Both the position numbers and the translations under genes were made by a program. From NCBI RefSeq assembly GCF_013402915.1, contig NC_050719.1, positions 1,488,001-1,552,000 on the forward strand: a stretch of DNA of 64,000 nucleotides. The letters are read 5' to 3'. The notes beneath the pieces were generated by a model. The model ran no database searches and was not told where the DNA came from. It saw only the letters and a list, made by a program, of their open reading frames with translations. This document shows positions 29,531 to 39,804 of this stretch, piece by piece. Within the stretch, counting starts at the first letter, position 1. Each line of letters starts with the position of its first letter. The DNA is from Zygotorulaspora mrakii. Lineage: Eukaryota; Ascomycota; Saccharomycetes; Saccharomycetales; Saccharomycetaceae.

Positions 29531-32500
29531 ATGGAGTCTACAAAACGCAATTTGTCAGAGCTTTCGAGAGGCTGGTCTGTGGAGGACTGGGTCAAATTCC
29601 ACGCGCAATCGACGCCGCAAGCATCGTTTGAGCTCCTGCAGTCTCTGTTGCAATCTCAAAAGACAGCACCAGAGGATCCGGCATGGATCTCTGTAGTTAC
29701 AGAGTCCAATTTGAGACAGCAGTGGCAAATTCTACAGAGCAAAACCCATAAGGAAACCTTACCGCTGTACGGTGTTCCAGTTGCCGTGAAGGACAACATT
29801 GATGCACATGGTGCACCAACTACGGGTGCCTGCCCCTCATTTAAATACGATCCTAAATGTGATTCTACAGTAGTCAGTCTTCTGAGAGAGGCCGGTGCTA
29901 TTGTCATTGGTAAGACCAATTTAGATCAATTTGCTACCGGTCTTGTGGGCACAAGATCTCCATACGGTAAGACACCATGTGTATTCAGCTCCAAACATGT
30001 CTCCGGTGGCTCCTCGGCAGGTTCTGCCTCTGTGGTTGGGAGAGGAATAGTACCAATCGCATTGGGTACAGATACTGCAGGCTCAGGAAGAGTACCAGCG
30101 GCTTTGAACAATTTAATAGGGTTGAAACCAACAAAGGGTGTATTCTCGTGTTCTGGTGTCATTCCAGCATGTAAATCTCTGGATTGTGTATCCATTTTTG
30201 CGTTAAACTTATCAGATGCCGAGCGTTGTTTCAAGGTCATGTGTAAAGAAGATTCAGAAAACGATGAGTACTCAAGGGCGTACCCTTCTAATCCACTACA
30301 AAGCTATCCAGAAAACGTCACAATTGCTGTGCCAAAGGTTCTACCTTGGTATGGTGAACTAGAAAATTCCAAATTATATGACCATGCCGTCAACCAATTG
30401 AAAAATATGGGCGCAAACATCGTAACAGTAGACTTTGAACCACTGCTAGATTTAGCAAAGTGCCTTTACGAAGGTGCTTGGGTCGCTGAAAGATATGAAG
30501 CTGTGAAGGATTTCCTAAATACGAATCCTCCAAAAGAATCTCTAGATCCAACGGTTATTTCTATAATTAATACTGCAAAAAATTATGATGCTGCTGATGC
30601 TTTCAAATATGAATATAAAAGACAGGGTATACTTCAAAAGGTCAAGAAAGTTCTGAAGGATATTGATGTTCTGTGTGTTCCAACGTGTCCATTAAATCCA
30701 ACTTTTGATGAAGTTGCTAAAGAGCCTGTATTGGTAAATTCAAGGCAGGGAACGTGGACAAATTTTGTTAATTTGGCTGATATGGCTGCTTTAGCTATAC
30801 CAGTTGGTTTCAGAGCGGATGGTTTACCAAATGGTATTACCTTAATTGGTAAGAAGTTCACCGATTTTGCACTACTTGATCTAGCAAAGAGATTCTTCAA
30901 AGTAAACTTCCCAAATGGATCAAGAAATTTTGGTCTCTTTCTTGAAGAACAGGTAGGCACTAAAGATGACAACTTACAAGGTCCAAACATTGACCCCAAG
31001 AAATCAGTAAAATTAGCTGTTGTGGGCGCCCATTTGAAAGGCTTGCCTCTACACTGGCAATTGGAAAAAGTCAATGCCACTTACATATCGTCACCAAAAT
31101 CATCGAAAAACTATAAATTATATGCTTTGCCAAGGGTTGGACCAATTCTCAAACCAGGCTTGAGAAGAGTGACTTCAGATGAAGGTTCTCAAATTCAACT
31201 AGAAGTCTACAGCGTCCCAACTGAAAGGTTTGGTGATTTCATTTCCATGGTACCTGAGCCATTAGGCATTGGTTCTGTGGAACTAGAATCTGGCGAGTGG
31301 GTAAAATCGTTCATATGTGAGGAGTGCGGTTATAATGCTAAAGGATCGGTTGACATTACCTCATATGGTGGGTTCAAACCTTATATTGATTTTCTGAAAG
31401 AGAAGGAAGCCAAATTCAAAAAACCATTCAAAAGTGTACTGGTTGCTAACAGAGGTGAAATCGCAGTTAGAATAATCAAAACTTTGAAAAAATTAAACAT
31501 TACTGCCATTTCTGTTTATTCGGATCCTGATAAATATGCTCAACATGTTATTGATTCGGATATTTCTGTACCTCTACATGGTATAACGGCTGCTCAAACT
31601 TATCTCGATATCGATAAAATTGTTAAAGCAGCAAAGGATACAGGTGCTGAAGCAATTATTCCAGGTTATGGTTTTCTTTCTGAAAATGCTGATTTTTCCG
31701 ACAGATTGCAAGCAGAGGGAATCGTTTTCGTAGGTCCTTCGGGGGATGCCATTAGAAAACTTGGTTTGAAGCATTCCGCAAGAGAAATTGCTGAAAAAGC
31801 TGGGGTTCCACTAGTACCAGGATCTCCTTTAGTTCACTCTGCGGCAGAGGCAAAAAAGATTGCTGCTCAATTGGAATATCCTGTCATGGTAAAGTCTACC
31901 GCAGGTGGTGGTGGTATTGGTTTACAAAAAGTTGACTCTGAAGCTGATATAGAAAGAGTTTTTGAAACCGTTCAACACCAAGGAAAGGCATATTTCGGTG
32001 ATTCTGGTGTTTTCTTAGAAAGATTTGTCGAAAACGCCAGACACGTCGAAATTCAAATGATGGGTGACGGTTACGGTAAAGCAATTGCAATTGGTGAGCG
32101 TGACTGTTCTTTACAGCGTCGTAACCAGAAAGTTATTGAAGAAACACCAGCTCCTAATCTACCTGATGCCACAAGAGCAAGAATGAGAGAGGCATCAGAA
32201 AATCTAGGTTCATTACTGAAGTATAAATGTGCTGGTACAGTTGAATTCATTTATGATGAAAGAAGAGATGAGTTCTATTTCTTGGAGGTTAATGCAAGAT
32301 TACAAGTTGAGCACCCAATCACTGAAATGGTGACTGGCCTAGACCTCGTTGAATGGATGTTAAGAATCGCAGCCGACGATCCTCCAGATTTTGATTCAGC
32401 CAATATTAAGGTCGTTGGTGCTTCTATCGAAGCTCGTTTATACGCAGAGAATCCAGTAAAGGATTTCAGACCATCTCCAGGTCAGTTGAATACTGTTAAG

Positions 32501-35035
32501 TTTCCAGAATGGGCTAGAGTTGATACTTGGGTAACTAAAGGTACCACTGTTAGCGCTGAATACGATCCTACCTTGGCTAAAATAATTGTGCACGGGAAGG
32601 ACCGTAACGAGGCGATCATAAAACTGAATAAGGCCTTAAATGAGACAGCTATTTATGGTTGTACTACCAATTTGGATTATTTGAGATCAATCGCTTCCTC
32701 TCAAATGTTTCAAGAGGCAAAGGTTGCTACTAAAGTACTAGACTCTTATGACTATAAACCGTGTGCCTTTGAGGTCACTTTCCCAGGTGCTCATACTAGC
32801 GTTCAAGACTATCCTGGTAGAACTGGATATTGGCGTATTGGTGTCCCTCCTTCCGGTCCTATGGATGCTTATTCTTTCAGGTTAGCTAACAGAATTGTAG
32901 GCAACAACTACAAGGCCCCAGCCCTTGAAATTACTTTAACCGGTCCAAAGATTAAATTTCATACTGAAACGGTTATTGCCATTACTGGAGGTGATGCACC
33001 TTGTAGCGTAAACGGCTCACCAATTGAACAATTCAAGCCCGTTTCGATCACGAGAGGTGATGAACTGGTTATAGGAAAATTGAGCAAGGGTTGTAGAGCT
33101 TATTTGGCCATCAGGAATGGTATCGATGTTCCTGAATACCTGGGTTCCAGATCTACTTTCAGTCTGGGAGAACTAGGTGGTTATAACGGCAGGGTCTTGA
33201 AGTTAGGAGATGTGTTATTCTTGAACCAGCCATCTCTCGCTGCATCTTCTTTACCCGCTCCGGAATTCACTCCACAAGCTGCATCAAAGGATGTAATACC
33301 TGTTATTTCTACTAAAGAATGGACTATCGGTGTCACTTGTGGTCCTCACGGTTCTCCGGACTTCTTCAAGCCCGAATCAGTCGAAAAATTCTTCTCTGAA
33401 AGCTGGAAAGTTCATTACAATTCCAATAGATTCGGGGTCAGATTAATTGGCCCAAAACCAGAATGGGCCAGAGTTGATGGTGGAGAAGGTGGCTTGCACC
33501 CGTCTAACGCTCACGATTATGTGTATTCACTAGGTGCAATTAACTTCACTGGTGATGAGCCTGTTATTGTCACTTGCGATGGTCCATCTTTGGGTGGTTT
33601 TGTCTGTCAAGCCGTTGTGCCTGAGGGAGAACTATGGAAGGTTGGTCAAGTTAAACCTGGTGATCAAATTAAATTTGTGCCAATCTCGTATGAAACTGCC
33701 AGAGAAATCAAGGAATCTCAAGATAACGCTGTAAACACTTTAAGCTCCTCTAAAGAATTTTTGGGTTCTCCTAAGGAATTGGCAACATTTGAGAACCCTG
33801 TTTTAGCACAGCTTCCACAAAAATCCGACTTGTCACCAAAAGTGACCTACAGACAAGCTGGTGATCGTTACATTTTGGTCGAATATGGTGAAAATGTAAT
33901 GGATTTCAATATCTCTTACAGAATTAACTGCTTGATTAATCTTGTTAAAAAGCATGAAACGATCGGTATTGTGGAAATGTCTCAAGGTGTTAGATCTGTA
34001 TTGATTGAGTTTGATGGCTACAAAGTCTCACAAAAGGATCTCTTGGATACATTGATCGCCTATGAGAACGAAATTAAGTTTGACAAAAATTGGTCTATTA
34101 AATCTAAAATTATTAAACTGCCAATGGCATTCGAGGACTCTAAAACCCTTGCCTGCGCTACACGTTACCAAGAAACCATTCGCTCCAATGCTCCATGGTT
34201 ACCAAATAATGTTGATTTCATCGCTGACGTCAATGGAATTACTCGTGAGGATGTCAGAGATATGATGTACTCCGCAAAGTTCATGGTTCTCGGTTTAGGT
34301 GATGTTTTCTTGGGCTCTCCTTGTGCAGTTCCATTAGACCCCCGTCAAAGATTTTTGGGTACTAAGTACAATCCATCAAGAACTTACACTGAAAGAGGTG
34401 TGGTCGGACTTGGAGGAATGTACATGTGTATCTATGCTGCCTCTAGTCCAGGTGGCTACCAATTAGTTGGTAGGACAATTCCTATCTGGGATAAACTTAC
34501 TTTAGCAGCGTCTTCCGAACATCCTTGGTTATTAACTCCATTTGACCAGGTTGAGTTCTATCCTGTGTCTGAAGAAGAACTTGAAAAATTCACCGAGGAT
34601 TGCGAAAATGGTAAATTCGAAGTTCAAACCGAGGATAGCATTTTTGATCACAGAGAATATTTATTATGGATCCAAGAAAATATCGATTCGATCGAAAAGT
34701 TTCAAAGGAATCAAGTTGGTGAAAAATCCGCTGAATTTGCTAAATTAATTCAAGTTGCTAATTCAGAGTTGGAAACTTCTCAAACTATCAAGCCTGATTT
34801 GGAAGAAACTTATCCAGAAGGTTGCGAGCTGGTTTATTCGGAGCATTCCGGTCGTTTCTGGAAGCCTGCAGTAGAAGTTGGCGATCAAGTGAAAACAGGC
34901 CAAAGCTTGATCGTTGTTGAAGCAATGAAAACTGAAATGACAGTAGCAGCTCCTCGTGGTGGTAAAGTTCTGAAAATAATCCATAAGAATGGTGATATAG
35001 TTGATGCAGGCGACCTCGTTGTAGTTCTGCAATAA
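29531..35035 (+). CDS. DUR1,2: Urea amidolyase (urea carboxylase and allophanate hydrolase)
   Basis: A 1,834-residue biotin enzyme that degrades urea in two steps: ATP-dependent carboxylation to allophanate, then hydrolysis to ammonia and CO2. The N-terminal amidase domain (about 1-460) has the catalytic Lys in VAVKDNID (Lys87) and the Ser-Ser motif GGSSAGSAS (159-167), followed by the allophanate hydrolase C-domain to about 620. The biotin carboxylase domain starts VLVANRGEIAVRI (about 636) and contains the glycine-rich ATP loop KSTAGGGGIGLQKV and the segment EVNARLQVEHPITE. The carboxyltransferase part is of the KipA/KipI type (about 1080-1740). The biotinyl domain has the acceptor Lys1800 in VEAMKTEM. 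Length and domain order equal S. cerevisiae YBR208C, and FTH1 is its neighbour there too. Confidence 0.97.
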   Translation: MESTKRNLSELSRGWSVEDWVKFHAQSTPQASFELLQSLLQSQKTAPEDPAWISVVTESNLRQQWQILQSKTHKETLPLYGVPVAVKDNIDAHGAPTTGACPSFKYDPKCDSTVVSLLREAGAIVIGKTNLDQFATGLVGTRSPYGKTPCVFSSKHVSGGSSAGSASVVGRGIVPIALGTDTAGSGRVPAALNNLIGLKPTKGVFSCSGVIPACKSLDCVSIFALNLSDAERCFKVMCKEDSENDEYSRAYPSNPLQSYPENVTIAVPKVLPWYGELENSKLYDHAVNQLKNMGANIVTVDFEPLLDLAKCLYEGAWVAERYEAVKDFLNTNPPKESLDPTVISIINTAKNYDAADAFKYEYKRQGILQKVKKVLKDIDVLCVPTCPLNPTFDEVAKEPVLVNSRQGTWTNFVNLADMAALAIPVGFRADGLPNGITLIGKKFTDFALLDLAKRFFKVNFPNGSRNFGLFLEEQVGTKDDNLQGPNIDPKKSVKLAVVGAHLKGLPLHWQLEKVNATYISSPKSSKNYKLYALPRVGPILKPGLRRVTSDEGSQIQLEVYSVPTERFGDFISMVPEPLGIGSVELESGEWVKSFICEECGYNAKGSVDITSYGGFKPYIDFLKEKEAKFKKPFKSVLVANRGEIAVRIIKTLKKLNITAISVYSDPDKYAQHVIDSDISVPLHGITAAQTYLDIDKIVKAAKDTGAEAIIPGYGFLSENADFSDRLQAEGIVFVGPSGDAIRKLGLKHSAREIAEKAGVPLVPGSPLVHSAAEAKKIAAQLEYPVMVKSTAGGGGIGLQKVDSEADIERVFETVQHQGKAYFGDSGVFLERFVENARHVEIQMMGDGYGKAIAIGERDCSLQRRNQKVIEETPAPNLPDATRARMREASENLGSLLKYKCAGTVEFIYDERRDEFYFLEVNARLQVEHPITEMVTGLDLVEWMLRIAADDPPDFDSANIKVVGASIEARLYAENPVKDFRPSPGQLNTVKFPEWARVDTWVTKGTTVSAEYDPTLAKIIVHGKDRNEAIIKLNKALNETAIYGCTTNLDYLRSIASSQMFQEAKVATKVLDSYDYKPCAFEVTFPGAHTSVQDYPGRTGYWRIGVPPSGPMDAYSFRLANRIVGNNYKAPALEITLTGPKIKFHTETVIAITGGDAPCSVNGSPIEQFKPVSITRGDELVIGKLSKGCRAYLAIRNGIDVPEYLGSRSTFSLGELGGYNGRVLKLGDVLFLNQPSLAASSLPAPEFTPQAASKDVIPVISTKEWTIGVTCGPHGSPDFFKPESVEKFFSESWKVHYNSNRFGVRLIGPKPEWARVDGGEGGLHPSNAHDYVYSLGAINFTGDEPVIVTCDGPSLGGFVCQAVVPEGELWKVGQVKPGDQIKFVPISYETAREIKESQDNAVNTLSSSKEFLGSPKELATFENPVLAQLPQKSDLSPKVTYRQAGDRYILVEYGENVMDFNISYRINCLINLVKKHETIGIVEMSQGVRSVLIEFDGYKVSQKDLLDTLIAYENEIKFDKNWSIKSKIIKLPMAFEDSKTLACATRYQETIRSNAPWLPNNVDFIADVNGITREDVRDMMYSAKFMVLGLGDVFLGSPCAVPLDPRQRFLGTKYNPSRTYTERGVVGLGGMYMCIYAASSPGGYQLVGRTIPIWDKLTLAASSEHPWLLTPFDQVEFYPVSEEELEKFTEDCENGKFEVQTEDSIFDHREYLLWIQENIDSIEKFQRNQVGEKSAEFAKLIQVANSELETSQTIKPDLEETYPEGCELVYSEHSGRFWKPAVEVGDQVKTGQSLIVVEAMKTEMTVAAPRGGKVLKIIHKNGDIVDAGDLVVVLQ

Positions 35036-35186
35036 ATGAGATCTTTAAATGTATAATATAAGCTTAGCAACGTAGCTATTTAAACTAATGACTGACATCA
35101 AAAAACGTAATAAATTTGTTTTGCAATTTAAGAAGGAACTCGTTGTACTAGAACGTGGCAATTTAATATGTGCAATTTAATATGTA

Positions 35187-36503
35187 TTATGCAGAAGCAA
35201 GCGCGTAACTAGGTTCTATTTGACCGTTGACTAACGGTGTGGAACTATCCTCAGAATTTCTGGGCGCTGAGAGAGGAGAAGAAATATGCTTTGCCGAAGA
35301 TGATTTCAACTCCAAGGAGGCTTTTGCGATATTAAGTCTTTTTAACAAACGCCTCTTTTGCATGAATAGAGGTAGATGTGATATGTAACCGTGCTCCTCA
35401 GTTTTCAAAACCCTAATGACAATGATTATCGCTAGCCAATATAAATTGTAGCTGATCACAGATCCATAAGTTGCACTGTTGGTCCATCCGAAAATTGCTG
35501 TCAAGATCATCCAAAGTCCATCTCTTTCCCCATTGCAACAATTGACATGCCATACAGATCTTGAAATATCATAGGAACCTGGTCCGTTTCCAACTTCAGC
35601 CATATCTTGCCCATTACACTTGTTGACATAATCTTGAACCTCAAGCTGCCAAACACCTTTTGAAAATAACCCAGCCGCGATTAAATACAAAAAGCAGGTT
35701 GCAACAACCAAACATATCTTCAATGAAAGAGACCCCGAATATCTGAAAAAAAAGTATCCAAAAAATCCGCTAATAATGGCAGCAGATGCCATTGATAAAG
35801 GAATTGACGATAGTGGTTGATCAAGACCAACTCCACCAATAAACACAACTGCCTCCAAACCTTCTCTGAGTGCCGTGATGAAAGGAAGAATGAAAAATGC
35901 ATATCTCTCACTGAACTTAGCAGCTTTGCTACCATTTACATTTTTCAACATATTCTTATCCGAATAGATGATGGAAGCAAGTTTAATTCTGAATTTTTCT
36001 CTTAGCTTACCCATCCTTAAAAAGAACAAACCCATAACTGAGATGATTACCGAGGCTATTAAACTCAGTGCACCCTCATAATAATGCTCACTGGCAGACC
36101 ACAGGTCAGTACCGATATGATAAAAAACTACGATAAAGGCGCCACCGATAACTAAGCATATCAGCAACCCAAGAGCACCGCCTGAGATAATTTGAACTTT
36201 AAGCTTAGAGTAAAGTTTTGAATTTTCAACGGCATTAGTATGAGTTTGAGTTTGGTCCTGATTCTGTTGTCGCAACTGCTCAGAAAACTCATATACTTCT
36301 TCTTCTTCCTCTAATGTAAGCGGCATGCTCTGCGCAGCTGATCCGGGGCCGCTGCTGCTCGTCAAACTGTCGTCTTCATCGTCACTGATAGATAGCGCTT
36401 GCCTCACAATGGTTAACAGGATGGAGATGATCACAACAATCTCCAACGATTCCCTGAGAAATATAAAGAAAATCTGAAAAGAGAAATAGTTTTCAAACCC
36501 CAT
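35187..36503 (-). CDS. FTH1: Vacuolar iron permease Fth1 (FTR1 family)
   Basis: A 438-residue polytopic permease. Fth1 works with the multicopper oxidase Fet5 to move iron out of the vacuole. Two family iron-binding motifs of the R-E-x-L-E type are present: LRESLE at residues 16-21 and LREGLE at 212-217. A hydrophilic, acidic loop rich in Ser, Glu and Gln occupies about 37-95. The N-terminus (FENYFSFQIFFIFLRESLE) is closer to Fth1 than to the plasma-membrane Ftr1. It converges with DUR1,2 (gap 151 bp), as in YBR207W-YBR208C. An Aft-type site lies about 195 bp upstream. Confidence 0.92.
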   Translation of the reverse strand: MGFENYFSFQIFFIFLRESLEIVVIISILLTIVRQALSISDDEDDSLTSSSGPGSAAQSMPLTLEEEEEVYEFSEQLRQQNQDQTQTHTNAVENSKLYSKLKVQIISGGALGLLICLVIGGAFIVVFYHIGTDLWSASEHYYEGALSLIASVIISVMGLFFLRMGKLREKFRIKLASIIYSDKNMLKNVNGSKAAKFSERYAFFILPFITALREGLEAVVFIGGVGLDQPLSSIPLSMASAAIISGFFGYFFFRYSGSLSLKICLVVATCFLYLIAAGLFSKGVWQLEVQDYVNKCNGQDMAEVGNGPGSYDISRSVWHVNCCNGERDGLWMILTAIFGWTNSATYGSVISYNLYWLAIIIVIRVLKTEEHGYISHLPLFMQKRRLLKRLNIAKASLELKSSSAKHISSPLSAPRNSEDSSTPLVNGQIEPSYALASA

Positions 36504-36824
36504 TCTTCAATATGCTTTGACAAATCACAATCTTGCCCCACTCGCCTTATTTTCCGGAGGTAATTCAAAAAAACTACCAACTATACCTTGTCTGCTGTTA
36601 ACTAGGGAAACCGTTGACAGTGGGCAAATACTCCCTCTCGCTTACTTTTGTATATCTTTTCCGTCTATATATATGATATCCATGTTTGTGCACATCGCAC
36701 CCATCTTTTCACTGGAACACATGATCACGTGAAAAGATCCAATTGGTAATATCTAACCTGTAAACTGATTCTTTTTGTCAATAAGAGACATAATAATCTC
36801 CATGTATTAGTCAAATCTCTCTCA
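36504..36824. other. FTH1 promoter and MFM1 3' region
   Basis: This 321 bp spacer contains the Aft-like CGCACCCA (36696-36703) and ATCACGTG (36724-36731), the Cbf1 consensus. A TATA-like run (tatatatatga) lies at about 36666-36676 on the FTH1 side. There is no A+T-rich CDEII-like block or CDEIII element after the Cbf1 site, so it is not a centromere. Confidence 0.55.
36696..36703 (+). promoter_or_regulatory. Aft1/Aft2-type iron-response site, CGCACCCA
   Basis: A full match to YRCACCCR, the Aft1/Aft2 consensus, 193 bp upstream of FTH1. FTH1 belongs to the Aft regulon in S. cerevisiae. The match is short and whether this species uses Aft in the same way is unknown. Confidence 0.42.
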
Positions 36825-38021
36825 TCACTTGATGTTTGCCTTAGAATTATTAACAAGCGACATCTTTTGTAGTTTGCTCAAATGACCTATGCTGTAGGCG
36901 AATAACCATATCATCGACAAAAGGGCGATGATGGAGACCGCAAAAAAACCATATGAATTCTCCTCGATGAAGTTTTCCAAGTTCATACCGTACAGCGAGC
37001 CTACCCAGATGGCTCCTCCAAGCGATAGAAGTCCTATGGTGAATCTGATTCCCAACAATAATAGCTGATTTCTGTTGGAATCAAGAATTATATTGATAAT
37101 TTCTTCAGTCGTTTTGACGTTGGAAATCGAGCTTTCGACGATTTGCACAATCTCATCTACATGCGAATAATAAGTCTCCAAGAGCATTTCGATTTCGGCA
37201 TGATCATCCAGCTGTCTTATTTTACCATCTTGTTTATCGGTCAGATACATTTGACAAAGAACGTCATCTTGGTCCAGCAGATCATCAAGCATTTGCCGTA
37301 CGAGTACTGCCTTTCTGCGGAACACGGTCAGCTTTTTATTTTGAATTAGTAGAAATCTTAATTTATCTCCAGTAATGCTGTATTCTAAGTCCTTCAGTAT
37401 TCCCTTACAAACGGTCAACAGCACTTTCATTTCACTGGACATATTTGACAACGCCGACACGAATATAGCTTCGAGAGCCCTGAACTCATAAGGGAGAGGA
37501 TCCCTATTCAGACCATCTGTACCCTCGTTGCTTAATCTCAAAGATAGATCTGCAATAAATGCCTTATGGTTTCTCGAATCTAACGATATACCACCGCCCA
37601 CAGAATCAAAAATTATCACCATTTCAGGTTTAATCAGTGCTCGCACTGTCAAAACATTGATCAAAATCCCATTTCTTCTTACCAACAGTGTAGGCACTAA
37701 ATCTACTCCTCGTGAACGCTCAATCTTTCTTAAATCTCTTGGTAATAATTGATGTCTTGAAACGAGATCCTCTCGCCGAATATCAATCGAAGAGGGACAC
37801 TTATTACCAAGTGAATCAAAAACTGTGCATCTCATTGTACCTGGACCGTAATTTGATAATGCATTGTTCCTTTGTATCAGATTTTTCTGCAGCAAAACCG
37901 CCGCTATGTTATCATTCCTCGTAGAATATAGCTTGGAGCACCGAAATGTTGAATAAATGTATGGAAATCGCACCAAAGCACTGGGAATTCTGATTCTCGC
38001 TACTTTGCTAACTGAATGCAT
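36825..38021 (-). CDS. MFM1: Mitochondrial inner-membrane Mg2+ channel (MRS2/MFM1 family)
   Basis: A 398-residue CorA-type magnesium channel subunit. The N-terminus is basic and amphipathic (SKVARIRIPSALVRF), as expected for mitochondrial import. A long helical matrix domain follows, then two membrane helices separated by a short loop that carries the invariant pore motif YGMNLEN (GMN at 345-347). A basic tail ends the protein. In S. cerevisiae MFM1/LPE10 (YPL060W) sits between GRX5 and ALD6, and MRS2 (YOR334W) is a second member. Here the gene lies between FTH1 and KTR3 within the same GRX5-to-ALD6 interval, so MFM1 is preferred over MRS2. Confidence 0.88.
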   Translation of the reverse strand: MHSVSKVARIRIPSALVRFPYIYSTFRCSKLYSTRNDNIAAVLLQKNLIQRNNALSNYGPGTMRCTVFDSLGNKCPSSIDIRREDLVSRHQLLPRDLRKIERSRGVDLVPTLLVRRNGILINVLTVRALIKPEMVIIFDSVGGGISLDSRNHKAFIADLSLRLSNEGTDGLNRDPLPYEFRALEAIFVSALSNMSSEMKVLLTVCKGILKDLEYSITGDKLRFLLIQNKKLTVFRRKAVLVRQMLDDLLDQDDVLCQMYLTDKQDGKIRQLDDHAEIEMLLETYYSHVDEIVQIVESSISNVKTTEEIINIILDSNRNQLLLLGIRFTIGLLSLGGAIWVGSLYGMNLENFIEENSYGFFAVSIIALLSMIWLFAYSIGHLSKLQKMSLVNNSKANIK

Positions 38022-38229
38022 CTCATACCAAATTGCTCACAATGAATATGCGGTAATACACAGTCCTCTTTATTCCTCTCTTGAACATTTAGTTCTTACT
38101 TGAAGTTTTCGCATTTTGATTACCCAAACTTCATTATATTCTGATAAAATGGTTACGAGTAAAAGTGTTAGCATACACAAACGCAAACTCTGTGAATTAC
38201 ACATCTATACAAGTGATATAGTACAAGTC

Positions 38230-39471
38230 TTAGACGCCTACCGGCATCTTCAAGTGGTTAACTTCAAAGAATTTTCTTGTGCAAAAATAATCAGGAATCC
38301 AAGTAATGTCGTTGTTTGGATTACAAGTACATTTATTTTGAAGTCTAATTTGTTCCTCAACTGGACAGGACGTAAAATCGGGGTGCCTAAATCCTATACC
38401 ATCAAAGAAGTGTACCTCAGATCTATCTAAGAATAATGCAACTGCTAGAGAGTGAACAGGTGCATCTCCCCATCTTTCATAGAAAAATCCACCACTCTGG
38501 TCTAAATAATCAAAGTACTTTGTAAACGCCTCAGACCTCCAGAAATTCAAAGAACCAACTTCAAAGTTGGACCAGAAATGACACCCAGAATAAGTCATAC
38601 CACCGTTATCAGAAATAAAATCCATCAGATTGTTCTTACTGATATATTGCTTATTTTCTTCTATAAATTTTTGCGTAGTTGGCCATAATGTGGGAATAGT
38701 GGTCTCGTATTCTGTTAATGAAATGACAAATCCATATTTTTTGTTGTTCTCTTTCATGAATCTGAAAATGTCGTATTGGATGTCACAGTAAATTGTGATA
38801 TCTGTATCGACTCTCCAATACCAATCATATTCTTGCAGGAGTTCATGTCTGTAAAAGAATCCCGAGTTGAAACGGCACATGTGTCTATATGGAATAGAAT
38901 CGCCATATATAATGTTCTTTTCTTTCATTTCATGTCTTGCCTTATCGAACTTTGCTTTATTAATCCAGGATGGCACCGACCAATGTTCCTCAGGAATCTG
39001 CCCATATTTCGCTTCACCTGAAACCAAGGCGCTTGTAACTCGAATAAATTCATCGCTAAACTTCTCATCATTCAGAAAAACCCAATCATAATGATACCTC
39101 TTGTTGAATCGGTCCTCTATGTGTCTAATTGAAAGAACTAGATCCCAAAGATCGTCATTTCTCGCCAGTGTAACAAATACTGCCTTTTCTTTTTTACCAT
39201 CATCCAATGGGTAATGAACTTTCTGCGAAATATCGGTGGATGGCATCTTGTAATTGCTATGACCTTTCATTTTTCCTCCCTTGAAGGATGGTTGTGGTGC
39301 CGGTGACGATGAGCTTATTGGTGATGATGCTGAAGATGATGGTGGTGTGCTTACCACAAATAAGAGCGTCAGCAGAATTATCAGAGCCGCGAATGATACC
39401 CTTATTCCCCGTTTGTACTTCTTTACCAGAATTGCTGATTTTGGCATCAGTGTCTTCCTTGGCACGGCCAT
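38230..39471 (-). CDS. KTR3: Ktr3-like alpha-1,2-mannosyltransferase (GT15)
   Basis: A 413-residue type II Golgi enzyme of the KRE2/MNT1 family that adds second and third mannoses to O-linked glycans and helps N-glycan elongation. A cytosolic tail with the motif LMPKSAILVKKY is followed by a membrane segment at about residues 24-41. A short Ser/Pro-rich stem leads to the catalytic domain, which contains WRVDTDITIYCDIQYD (metal-binding region), the family block HFWSNFEVGSLNFWRS and the catalytic-Glu region GGFFYERWGDAPVHS. The N-terminal start agrees closely with Ktr3. In S. cerevisiae KTR3 (YBR205W) lies between FTH1 and LDH1. It is transcribed divergently from LDH1. Confidence 0.93.
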   Translation of the reverse strand: MAVPRKTLMPKSAILVKKYKRGIRVSFAALIILLTLLFVVSTPPSSSASSPISSSSPAPQPSFKGGKMKGHSNYKMPSTDISQKVHYPLDDGKKEKAVFVTLARNDDLWDLVLSIRHIEDRFNKRYHYDWVFLNDEKFSDEFIRVTSALVSGEAKYGQIPEEHWSVPSWINKAKFDKARHEMKEKNIIYGDSIPYRHMCRFNSGFFYRHELLQEYDWYWRVDTDITIYCDIQYDIFRFMKENNKKYGFVISLTEYETTIPTLWPTTQKFIEENKQYISKNNLMDFISDNGGMTYSGCHFWSNFEVGSLNFWRSEAFTKYFDYLDQSGGFFYERWGDAPVHSLAVALFLDRSEVHFFDGIGFRHPDFTSCPVEEQIRLQNKCTCNPNNDITWIPDYFCTRKFFEVNHLKMPVGV

Positions 39472-39804
39472 AGTTACTTCTTTTCTGTTCTTTCAATTCC
39501 TTAAGTATCAATTCTCAAAGATAGAGATTCCTGAACACGATGTTCTGTCTTTTGACAGCTGCTTGAAACTTTGTTATCAGGCACACGAAACCTCAAACCC
39601 AATAATAGCAATTTGTATTGCTCTCGAAATCCAACTTTTCTTGTAGAGTTTCAGCGTAATGTGTCAGTTTTCATGGCTTACGATTCTTGCAATCTCCGAC
39701 ATGAACAATATTGGATCGGGATCTGACAAAAATTACAAACTAAACGTCAGCAGGTCCGAGGATACTTAACAATATAGATTTGAGGAAACAGATCGGTGTT
39801 GGGG
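39472..39804. other. Divergent KTR3/LDH1 promoter
   Basis: A 333 bp shared upstream region. It contains no gene; I see no strong motif beyond short A+T-rich runs. Confidence 0.5.

Noticed and set aside
36724..36731. ATCACGTG, a possible centromere CDEI; a reverse copy is at 58059-58066
   Set aside because: Neither is followed at the right distance by an A+T-rich CDEII and a CDEIII element. They are more likely Cbf1 sites.
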